In this document: positions 7,313-14,756 of the stretch, piece by piece | Numbering within the stretch: position 1 is the first letter of the stretch | How the letters are laid out: the number at the start of each line of letters is the position of its first letter | Source of the DNA: a bacterium | Lineage (GTDB): Bacteria; Eisenbacteria; RBG-16-71-46; CAIMUX01 | Assembly (NCBI GenBank): GCA_030431975.1 | Contig: JAUIHP010000003.1 | Location: forward strand, 62,001-126,000 | DNA length: 64,000 nt | Direction: 5' to 3' | Made by a program: the position numbers and the translations under genes | The notes under the pieces: model-generated | The model's input: only the letters and a program-made list of their open reading frames with translations | Databases searched by the model: none | What the model was told of the DNA's origin: nothing

Positions 7313-9718
7313 ATGGCACGGCCCTTTCTCTATCTACCTCGGAAATCGAAACCCCGTGTCGCACGAACCGGCCCAAGGTCGGACGCAGGAGGAACCCCAA
7401 CCATGGCACGAACCGCTAACCAACCCCGCGCCGCGGTGGCCCCCGAGCTTGGCTCAACAGCCCAGCCGCCGACCGAATCGCAAGGCGCGACCTCGCGCGC
7501 CGGGATCGTCCCCGCCCCCGTCCCCGTCCCCGTCCCCGTCCCCGTCCCCGTCCCCGTCCCCAGCCCGAGCCCCGTCCCCAGCCCCAGCCCGAGCCCCGTC
7601 CCCAGCCCCAGCCTCCCACTCGCTCTCGCTCTCGCCCTCACTCTCGTAACGTTCGTGGCCCTCTCCGGGACGGAAGCTCAGGCGCAGCTCTGCGAGGGCG
7701 AGCCATTCTATCTGCAGGCCCCCGAACAGGAGGCCTTGTGGACCCAGGAGGATCCCTGCCAGCCGTTCGTCATCAAGCTGGCCGACAACTTCCCTGGTGA
7801 CGGAATGCCGGTCTCGGGTTTCTCGATCTGGGGTCTCTATCAGCATCCGGATGGTCAGGAGCCGGAGTCCCCGCAAACGATCATCGTCGAGATCTACGAG
7901 TACCTCGGGGATCAAAACGTCGGGAATCTGCTGCACGCGGAGATCATCGACGACTACTCGGAAGAGCGGGAACCGACCCAGGGCAACCTGACCCCGGTCG
8001 AGTACTGCGTCTACCTCCACGAGTTCTTTCCGACGGATCCGACACAGGACTACGTCGTCTCCATCACTCCCGTTCTCTGTGGACCGACCCAGTTCCAATG
8101 GCGGACGTCCCACGAGGGTGACGGCGAGTCGTGGATCTTCGCTCCCGACTTCGGCCAGACCGGATGGACGCCGCTCGTGTACGAACTCGGAACGCCGATC
8201 GATCTCTCCTTCGAGATCTGTCATCCGCAGGCCGGGATCGACATCACGAAAACGATTCCGGCCTGGCTTCCGGAGTACGGCAACACGACGACGTACACAG
8301 CCACGACCTACTGGCTCGACCCGCGCGGCGGATGCATCGCCCCGGGACCTCTCAAGAAGATCACCTTCTCCCTTTCACCGGTTTCCAGTGAGCTGGGATA
8401 CGCCATCAACATGGGCACGGAAGACCACACCGACCTGCACATGAATCACGAATCGAACGGTGAATTCGTTCCGGTGACCACGGTCACGGACGACTGTGAT
8501 CTCAACGGCGGACCGCACGCGCATTGGATGTCCGTCGTGACTCGGGACTGCGTCGCGGCCGCCACGGTCACCGTCGTCTCTGAAGACCACGGATCCTTCG
8601 GCTGGATCGAGGCTTCCGGAGACGGATGCGATCCCATCGGTGTCGTCGGCCTCGAACCGCGCGAACCGGGTGGCGGAACGGTCTGTGCACTGGGCGCGCC
8701 ACGGGTCAAAATCCCCCGCGACGATGACGGCAACGACATCGCCGACGTCTGGCCCGGAAACAGTTCGAACGGAAACAACGTTCCGACCTGGGACGCGGAG
8801 ACGCAGCCCAATCCGCAGTCGAACCGCACGGGCGACGGACTCACGCGTTACGAGGAGTACCGCGGCGCTTACGGTCGGGCGGGTACGCACAACCGCTTCA
8901 GCACTCTCCGCAAGGACATTGCGATCTATCGCGAGAACACGGCCTGGGGAGTCGAGGACATTCGCTTCTCCGCCGACTGGTTCGACGTCCTACCCGACCA
9001 GATCAACGGCGCCCGTCACGATGACCGGTTGGGCACCGTCAATGCGGCCCGGCTTCCGCGAGTCTTCAACTTCAATCGCACCTCCCACACGAACCAGGAC
9101 CAGAACGGTCTTTGGCTGGCGGTCAGCGGCGGCGACGGGGTTCTGGGGAACTGGGGCCTGGCCAGGGACAACCTGGGCGCATCGAGCGGTCCGATCGGCG
9201 GCCCGGACAACACGGGACGTGTGGAGGTCTACGTCAACAACATCACCGGTGCGTGTCAGCTACGCAGTCGCGGCAACTTCCGCTGGGGCGTCGGTCGGCG
9301 CGGCGTCATCTCCGCCTGGACTTCCGACGGCCGCGGACGTCAGAACGAGATCATCATGGACACCATCGGCCACGAGATGGGACATGCGCACGGCCACCAG
9401 CATCATCGCGGCCAACGGATCTGGATCAGCCAGGCCCCCCGCTTCGGAGCCGATGGTTGGCTGAACCTGAACGCGGCCCCGATCAACTACAACCGCGTCT
9501 TCACGTCCGCCCGCGGCATGAACACCTGCGTCATGCAGTACAAGTTCCACAACATCCTCCAGGCTGTGGCCCTGCGCTACCGCCCGGTGCAGGAGTGGTA
9601 CTACTCCGCGGACTCCGACTGGACACCGACCGTCCCGACCAACAACTTCGGCTACGGCGCGAGCTGCTCGTGCCTCGCCGGCACTCCATGCATTCGCAAC
9701 TCTCAGATTCGTGACTAA
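7313..9718 (+). CDS. Secreted metzincin-like zinc metalloprotease with Pro/Val-repeat N-terminus
   Basis: An 801-residue protein. The zinc-binding motif HEMGHAHGHQH (residues 687-697) fits HExxHxxGxxH exactly. About 50 residues later CVMQY supplies a Met-turn (Met ~741), so a metzincin-type peptidase is well supported. Upstream is a DDDGNDIADVW/GDGLTRYEEY calcium-loop-like segment. The hydrophobic export signal (LPLALALALTLVTFVALSG, ending EAQAQ) starts only near residue 101 and is preceded by a Pro-Val/Pro-Ser tract. No start codon lies between the tract and the signal, so the tract must be translated if the signal is used. ATG at 7403 is an alternative start. It heads a run of three secreted proteins. 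Confidence 0.82.
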   Translation: MARPFLYLPRKSKPRVARTGPRSDAGGTPTMARTANQPRAAVAPELGSTAQPPTESQGATSRAGIVPAPVPVPVPVPVPVPVPSPSPVPSPSPSPVPSPSLPLALALALTLVTFVALSGTEAQAQLCEGEPFYLQAPEQEALWTQEDPCQPFVIKLADNFPGDGMPVSGFSIWGLYQHPDGQEPESPQTIIVEIYEYLGDQNVGNLLHAEIIDDYSEEREPTQGNLTPVEYCVYLHEFFPTDPTQDYVVSITPVLCGPTQFQWRTSHEGDGESWIFAPDFGQTGWTPLVYELGTPIDLSFEICHPQAGIDITKTIPAWLPEYGNTTTYTATTYWLDPRGGCIAPGPLKKITFSLSPVSSELGYAINMGTEDHTDLHMNHESNGEFVPVTTVTDDCDLNGGPHAHWMSVVTRDCVAAATVTVVSEDHGSFGWIEASGDGCDPIGVVGLEPREPGGGTVCALGAPRVKIPRDDDGNDIADVWPGNSSNGNNVPTWDAETQPNPQSNRTGDGLTRYEEYRGAYGRAGTHNRFSTLRKDIAIYRENTAWGVEDIRFSADWFDVLPDQINGARHDDRLGTVNAARLPRVFNFNRTSHTNQDQNGLWLAVSGGDGVLGNWGLARDNLGASSGPIGGPDNTGRVEVYVNNITGACQLRSRGNFRWGVGRRGVISAWTSDGRGRQNEIIMDTIGHEMGHAHGHQHHRGQRIWISQAPRFGADGWLNLNAAPINYNRVFTSARGMNTCVMQYKFHNILQAVALRYRPVQEWYYSADSDWTPTVPTNNFGYGASCSCLAGTPCIRNSQIRD
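7520..7612 (+). repeat. GTCCCC hexamer array, in frame
   Basis: Seven perfect GTCCCC units run from 7520 to 7561. A degenerate 18/24-base unit of AGCCCC, GAGCCC and GTCCCC pieces follows to 7612. Because the unit is six bases, copy-number change keeps the reading frame and only lengthens the Pro-Val/Pro-Ser tract. The minus strand carries regular GGGG runs. Confidence 0.9.
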
Positions 9719-9749
9719 CCGCGCGCAAGACGCAACAAGGAGAATGATC

Positions 9750-10685
9750 ATGTCACGCATTGAAACTTTCGCTCGTCGCTCTTCTGTCTTGGCGCTCCGG
9801 AAGGTCGCGCTGGGTCTGGCCCTGATCACGGTAGTCATCGGCACTGCTACCGAGACGGCAATGGCCGACGAAGAAACCGAGGACACCCGACTGGTGGCCT
9901 ACGTCAGCCCGACTCGCAGCGACAACACCCATCTGGCCGGCGGACCGATCCAGCTGATGGTCTCGGTCGTCAATCAAAAGTTGGAGCGGGCCAACCAGAC
10001 CCACGTCGAGAGTTGGCGCGAAGAGGTCCGCCAGATCGAAGCCACCGGTGGAATCTCCACGCCCGAGTTTCCGCATAGCCTCGAAGTCACCGCCGACCTC
10101 GAAGTCGACCTCGGAACAAACAACCTGCAGTGGTTCGATCAAACCGAGGTTCGTGTCGAAGACGCCGCTACGGGACAGAAAGTCTTCGCCGGAATCGACT
10201 GGGCCGACCAAGTGTCCTATCCGTTTGCTCTCTTCGAAGAACCGACACGGCTCGGCGACTCGCCCGAATGGGTCACGATGGAAATCACTCCAGAGATGTC
10301 GGCAACGATGGCGCCGGGCGAGTACCGTCTCGTGGCCGAAGGACCTTGGGGCAACGACTCGTGGACCTTCACGGTCTCGGCTCCGAACTCCGAATCGCAA
10401 CAAGCCGAACTCACCCACCTGCAGGCTCGATGGGAACTGACCTACGGTTCACCGGAGACCGGAGTGCAGTTGGCATCCGAAGCCGTCGCTTCGTTGGCCG
10501 ACACGGACATCGAAGTCGTCCTCACTCTGGCCCAGGCGCTGCACGTCTCCGGACGCAAAGAAGAAGCTCTCGCGGAGTACGAACGTTACGTCGCAACGAA
10601 GAGCCAACATCCCCGCGCCTGCTACGAACTGGAATCGGCCCGCCAAACCCTCGAATCGCTCCGCGCCGAGCTGAAGGGAGAGTAG
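9750..10685 (+). CDS. Secreted hypothetical protein with C-terminal TPR-like helices
   Basis: About 311 residues from the ATG at 9750, which AAGGAG (9737-9742) precedes by seven bases. The frame is open further upstream and overlaps the protease gene. A signal peptide is clear (LRKVALGLALITVVIGTATETAMA). The middle ~170 residues look like beta-rich extracellular domains (LVAYVSPTRSDNTHLAGGPIQLMVSV, with a GEYRLVAEGPWGNDSWTFTV end). The last ~90 residues form helix pairs (VVLTLAQALHVSGRKEEALAEYERYV) like a TPR. No family is recognised. It lies between the metzincin-like gene and a sorting-tail protein on the same strand with almost no gaps, so an operon and a shared extracellular role are likely. 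Confidence 0.75.
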   Translation: MSRIETFARRSSVLALRKVALGLALITVVIGTATETAMADEETEDTRLVAYVSPTRSDNTHLAGGPIQLMVSVVNQKLERANQTHVESWREEVRQIEATGGISTPEFPHSLEVTADLEVDLGTNNLQWFDQTEVRVEDAATGQKVFAGIDWADQVSYPFALFEEPTRLGDSPEWVTMEITPEMSATMAPGEYRLVAEGPWGNDSWTFTVSAPNSESQQAELTHLQARWELTYGSPETGVQLASEAVASLADTDIEVVLTLAQALHVSGRKEEALAEYERYVATKSQHPRACYELESARQTLESLRAELKGE

Positions 10686-10689
10686 AGAA

Positions 10690-12345
10690 ATGTGGAAGAT
10701 GACAATACGAAATTCGATCTGTGTTGCCGCACTATGTTTGGCCATTAGCGCCGCCCGCGCCGAAGCCGCGGAAGACTGGTCGACGACCTACAACGGCAGC
10801 AGCAGCCTTTCCGACGAGCCGGCCACACTGCTCGTCCATGACGACCTGAGCATCTACGTCCCGGGGGCCAGCGGCGACGTGGCCGGCGGTACCAACGGTC
10901 TACTCCTGAAGTACGCCGCGGATGGTTCCGCCGCATGGGCCGATCAACACGATGCGTCGGCCGGTGCAGAAGACATGTGGTTGGACGCGGCGATCGAGAG
11001 CGCCGGTGGTGTCTTCGTCACCGGATTCCAGACCGGAACCGACGGCACGGATTTGGCGACCGCTCGCTACGACGCCGACGGGAACCAGATGTGGTTGGTC
11101 ACGCACGACGAGGACGGTGACACGGCCGAGGAAGGTATCCGCGTCCTGACTCTCAGTGACGGTTCGGTCGTCTCGATCGGCCTTGTTCTTTCGGCTTCCG
11201 GAACGCAGTCGGTTCTTCTGACCCACCATGCGGCGGCCGACGGCGCAACGCTTTCGACGAGCACCTGGTCGGCCGGCGCCGGCCTCACAACCCGACTCCA
11301 GGATGCCGCCCTTGTCGGCGACGACATCGTCGTCACCGGTGTCCGCAGCGATGCAGGAGACCTGACCGGTAGCAGCAACGACGTCTTCGTCGCCCGTCTG
11401 CAATCCGACGGGACCGAAGTCTGGTCCTACACCTATGACTCCGGCGACGGAGACGGCGCATCGAAGGTCGTCGCCGACGCTTCCGGCAACGTCTACATGG
11501 CCGGACAGTCCGGACTCACCACCGCCTCCATCACCGTGGTGCGTTTGCTTTCCGATGGAAGCGAAGACTGGGTAGCGTCGTTCGAGGGTGACGGACTCGA
11601 CACCGTATCCCGGGGTCTGGCCCTGAGCCCCGCCGGTGACGCCGTCATCACCGGCTATCAAACGACTGCGGAGAGCGTCGACTTCGTGACCCTGAAGTAT
11701 TCCGTGGTCGGCAGCCTGCTGTGGGAACAGCGCTTCGATGGAACCGCCGCCGCTACGGACATCGCGTCGGATGTCGCCATGGACGCGCTCGGTGACATCT
11801 ATGTCACCGGGTCCGCCAACGCGACGCCGGGCGACGGTCCTTCCGGCATCGTCACCTTGAAGTACGACATGGACGGCAACGAAAAGTGGTTCGAACTTTA
11901 CGAAGTTGCGGACACGACCAGCGTCGTCGAAGCCGTGTCCCTGGACCATGACGCCGCCGGTCGGGTCATCGTCGGCGGAGCGATCTATCCGGACTCCACC
12001 GAGTCCTTCAACGTGGCCGTCCTCGCCTATGGAGAAGTGGCCGCGGACGCCGATGGAATCGGAGTTTCGCAAGACCTGCCGACACATCTCGAACTCAGTC
12101 AGAACTTCCCGAACCCGGCGCGTTTCGGCACGACGGTGCGCTATGCCCTTCCGCGCTCGGGGCAGGTCAAGATCTCACTGTTCGACGCAGCGGGCCGACT
12201 CTTGGCCATGGCTGTGGACGAGCATAAGGAGGCCGGCTTCTATCAGTCCGCGCTTCCGGTGTCCGGCTTGGCCGGCGGCGTTTACTTCTATCGTCTCGAC
12301 TTTGAGAACGAGCGAAGGACGCGGAAGCTCACCGTGTCGAGGTGA
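10690..12345 (+). CDS. Secreted SBBP-type beta-propeller with Por/FlgD-like C-terminal tail
   Basis: A 551-residue exported protein with signal peptide (ICVAALCLAISAARAEAA). It is built from repeated ~50-60-residue units containing G-x-V-x-V-T-G, a T-x-K-Y or A-R-Y-D-A-D-G-x strand and W-x-x-x-Y/H, as in SBBP-repeat propellers. The C-terminal 90 residues are a classic sorting tail: LSQNFPNPARFGTTVRYALP, VKISLFDAAGRLLAM and LAGGVYFYRLDFENERRTRK. It starts four bases after the stop of the preceding gene, so it is probably the last gene of the protease operon. Its role is unknown; surface binding or structure is more likely than catalysis. Confidence 0.85.
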   Translation: MWKMTIRNSICVAALCLAISAARAEAAEDWSTTYNGSSSLSDEPATLLVHDDLSIYVPGASGDVAGGTNGLLLKYAADGSAAWADQHDASAGAEDMWLDAAIESAGGVFVTGFQTGTDGTDLATARYDADGNQMWLVTHDEDGDTAEEGIRVLTLSDGSVVSIGLVLSASGTQSVLLTHHAAADGATLSTSTWSAGAGLTTRLQDAALVGDDIVVTGVRSDAGDLTGSSNDVFVARLQSDGTEVWSYTYDSGDGDGASKVVADASGNVYMAGQSGLTTASITVVRLLSDGSEDWVASFEGDGLDTVSRGLALSPAGDAVITGYQTTAESVDFVTLKYSVVGSLLWEQRFDGTAAATDIASDVAMDALGDIYVTGSANATPGDGPSGIVTLKYDMDGNEKWFELYEVADTTSVVEAVSLDHDAAGRVIVGGAIYPDSTESFNVAVLAYGEVAADADGIGVSQDLPTHLELSQNFPNPARFGTTVRYALPRSGQVKISLFDAAGRLLAMAVDEHKEAGFYQSALPVSGLAGGVYFYRLDFENERRTRKLTVSR

Positions 12346-12433
12346 TATGGACTCATCCCCCCGACCATTCCGAGGGAGGCAGCATCATCTTGGTCTAGTT
12401 CCAGAGTGCTGTGCGAGTTGGAGCTAGGCTGTC

Positions 12434-12468
12434 GTTGTTGCTAGACTCAGCCTGAGTCTAGCAACGAC
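12434..12468. terminator. Strong hairpin (12-16 bp stem, GCC loop)
   Basis: TTGCTAGACTCA (12438-12449) pairs perfectly with TGAGTCTAGCAA (12453-12464) around a three-base loop. The stem extends by four more pairs, one of them G-U. It sits 88 bases after the propeller gene and 69 bases before the ATPase gene. No T-run follows. It may terminate the secretion operon or mark the edge of the next module. Confidence 0.55.
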
Positions 12469-12537
12469 TACGGTCAGCAGCGGGCCCGTCGTGGGCGGCG
12501 CGTCCGGGAACAACGTGAACTTTGCCTTGGGGGACGA

Positions 12538-13674
12538 TTGGAGCAACTTAGAAGAATCAAGCTTTCCGGGTTTCGCTCCATCCGAGACCTGGATCTGGAA
12601 CTGACGGACCTCACCGTTCTGGTCGGCGCGAACGGGGCAGGCAAGTCAAACCTGATCCGATTCTTCGATCTGATGAGCTATATGCTCTCAGGTGACCTGC
12701 AGCTGTTCATTGCTCGGGCGGGCGGCGGAAGTTCACTGCTCCACTACGGGCCGAAAGAGACCCAGGTTCTGCACTCGGCTCTCGAGTTTGAGAACGAGGG
12801 GACCCGGAGTGAGTATCGCTTCTCCTTGAGCTTCGCTGCGCCGGACCGCTTGATCTTCACGGATGAGCACGTGGAGTTTCAGCGACCGACCGAGGATAGT
12901 CCGTATCGGCAGCCGTTGGGTGTTGGGCAAGCCGAAGCGAAGCTGCCAGCGACCGCAAATGAAGACTCGGCGTCGCCGGCACGAACCGCCGCACGTGTCT
13001 TCATGAGCCGACTGCGCGGTCTGCAGACCTATCACTTCCACGACACATCCTCCAACGCCCACATTCGAACGAACCAGGACATCGGTCGAAACCGCTACCT
13101 CATGAGCCACGGAGGTAATCTGGCTGCGTTCCTCCACATGATTCAGTCGGAGTTCCCCAGGCACTTCGACCGGATCCAGGAAACCTGCAGAGCTGTGGTT
13201 CCATACTTTCGTGACTTCGTTCTTCTGCCGAATGTGGACAACACGAGAACGATTCAACTACGCTGGCGCGACAACAACCCCGACTTCGAGTTCGGTCCCG
13301 AGCATCTCTCGGATGGATCGCTGAGAGCAATGGCCATCGTTACTGCTTTGCTCCAACCGGAAGAGCTTCTTCCGAGTGTTGTCTTCATGGACGAGCCCGA
13401 ACTTGGGCTTCACCCGAGCGCCGTGAGTCTTGTCGGCCAGCTGATCTGCTCCGTCGCGGAGAAGCGACAGGTTCTTGTCGCGACTCAGTCGCCACGTCTC
13501 TTGGCCGAGTTCGCGCCTGAGCAGGTTGTGGTGACAGAGCGGCACGAAGAATCGACGGGGATGGGAGAGTCGACTTTTCGACGGCTTGACGAGGCCGAGC
13601 TGGAAGGATGGCTGGAGGACTATGATCTGGGGGTTCTCTTCGAGATGAACGTGACCGGCGGCGGGCCGCAGTGA
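12538..13674 (+). CDS. AAA-family (AAA_21/AAA_15, OLD/RecF-like) ATPase
   Basis: A 378-residue SMC/ABC-like ATPase. The Walker A is GANGAGKSN (30-38) right after FRSIRDLDLELTDLTVLV. An ABC-like signature is FGPEHLSDGSLRAMAIVTALL, the Walker B VVFMDEPELGLHP (Asp285, Glu286), and the D-loop/switch region VLVATQSPRLLAEF. This is the pattern of stand-alone AAA_21 ATPases that act with a nuclease partner in phage defence or DNA repair. The start is a TTG with GGGGGA just before it. Its stop overlaps the GTG of the DUF4276 gene by four bases, so the two are certainly co-translated. It is cytoplasmic, and there is no fused TOPRIM domain as in OLD proteins. Confidence 0.9.
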   Translation: MEQLRRIKLSGFRSIRDLDLELTDLTVLVGANGAGKSNLIRFFDLMSYMLSGDLQLFIARAGGGSSLLHYGPKETQVLHSALEFENEGTRSEYRFSLSFAAPDRLIFTDEHVEFQRPTEDSPYRQPLGVGQAEAKLPATANEDSASPARTAARVFMSRLRGLQTYHFHDTSSNAHIRTNQDIGRNRYLMSHGGNLAAFLHMIQSEFPRHFDRIQETCRAVVPYFRDFVLLPNVDNTRTIQLRWRDNNPDFEFGPEHLSDGSLRAMAIVTALLQPEELLPSVVFMDEPELGLHPSAVSLVGQLICSVAEKRQVLVATQSPRLLAEFAPEQVVVTERHEESTGMGESTFRRLDEAELEGWLEDYDLGVLFEMNVTGGGPQ

Positions 13675-14342
13675 CGACGAAGGAACTTCGTGTGTTTTGC
13701 GAAGGGGCCACCGAGCGCACCTTCGTGAGCAACGTACTCCACCCCCACCTAAAGGCGTTTCAGGTTTATGCCCATCCGGTGATGAGAATCGACAAAGGCA
13801 AAGAGACCGGCGTCTCGTCCTGGCCCCTCATCAGGAAGGACCTGATGAAGGATGTCGGGAGGGCCAGGTCTCATCAGTACTTCACGACGATGTTCGACTT
13901 GTACCGATTTCACTGCCCTCGATTCGACATCCCCGACGGGCTCACATCGTACGAGAAGGTTCTGGAGATCGAACGACAGATGAAAGCCGATCTCGACAAC
14001 CCTCGGTTCATCCCGTACCTACAGCTCCACGAGTTCGAGGCTCTGTGCTTTGTTGATCTCGGCGAGATTCCGAAGAGTTTCCCAGATAGATTCCAAGCCG
14101 TAGAACGATCTATCGGGCAGCTGAAGGCATCGGTATCCCAACTTCAGCCGGAGGAGATCGACGAAGGGCCAACGACCGCGCCGTCTAAGCGGATCATCGC
14201 TGCCGTTCCAGAGTATCGGCGACTGAAGCCAGTCGTCGGCCCACAGATCGTGGGGCGAATCGGCTTGCACGTTCTTCGAGAGAAGTGTCCGCACTTCGGT
14301 GAATGGCTCAGTCAGCTCGAGAAGATTGGCGAGTCGTCCTGA
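13671..14342 (+). CDS. DUF4276 family protein (TOPRIM-like, predicted nuclease partner of the ATPase)
   Basis: 223 residues starting at a GTG inside the ATPase stop (GTGA). The N-terminal LRVFCEGATERTFV places acidic residues at 11 and 15 as in the Glu motif of TOPRIM-like folds. FTTMFDLYRFHCPRFD (Asp76) and FIPYLQLHEFEALCF (His120, Glu121, Glu123) are the characteristic DUF4276 blocks. The family is uncharacterised in detail; it resembles RloB/AbiLii-type partners of AAA ATPases. The pairing with an overlapping ATPase makes a two-protein defence or DNA-processing complex the leading idea, with this protein as the effector. That role is inferred from context and not visible as a complete catalytic site. 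Confidence 0.85.
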   Translation: MTTKELRVFCEGATERTFVSNVLHPHLKAFQVYAHPVMRIDKGKETGVSSWPLIRKDLMKDVGRARSHQYFTTMFDLYRFHCPRFDIPDGLTSYEKVLEIERQMKADLDNPRFIPYLQLHEFEALCFVDLGEIPKSFPDRFQAVERSIGQLKASVSQLQPEEIDEGPTTAPSKRIIAAVPEYRRLKPVVGPQIVGRIGLHVLREKCPHFGEWLSQLEKIGESS

Positions 14343-14756
14343 TTCCATGTGCATCGTGTCCGCTGGGACCCCGAGTGCGTCGTACTCGGGCTTTCTCTTG
14401 CTCCCCGCCCCGCGCCCTTCCTTCCAAGACAACGACAGCCCGTGTCGCGATAGTGAACTGGACCCGTTCCCCCCAACCGCTCGGATGGTCCCGACCTTGA
14501 AATCTGAGTGGTAGAGACTCAGATTTCAAGGTACACCCACACAGCGGGGCCGAACTCGATCTACTCATTCTGAAGGGCGGGCGCCGTGAGCGCGAGCCGG
14601 CTCCCCTTTTGAGCTGGAGAAATCGTAAAGTCGCGTGAAGACCACGTGGCGACGTCAGACCGGCGAGTGCACGCGATCGGCCGGTCGGGCGCCCTCGTGC
14701 GAAGATACGGAGACCCTCGAGCGAAGACACGCCCCCCCATCGGCCCGGAGGCATTG
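14343..14756. other. Gene-free stretch after the ATPase/DUF4276 pair
   Basis: These 414 bases hold one strong hairpin (14494-14532) and the ribosome binding site of the next gene (GGAGG, 14747-14751). No open frame here looks coding on either strand; a 163-codon minus-strand frame has an Arg/Gly/Ser-rich composition and no recognisable domain. Confidence 0.6.
14494..14532. terminator. Perfect 16-bp hairpin downstream of DUF4276 gene
   Basis: ACCTTGAAATCTGAGT (14494-14509) and ACTCAGATTTCAAGGT (14517-14532) are exact reverse complements around a seven-base loop. It lies 151 bases after the DUF4276 stop and has no T-run. It shares the octamer AGACTCAG with the hairpin at 12434-12468 on the other side of the module. 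Confidence 0.6.
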
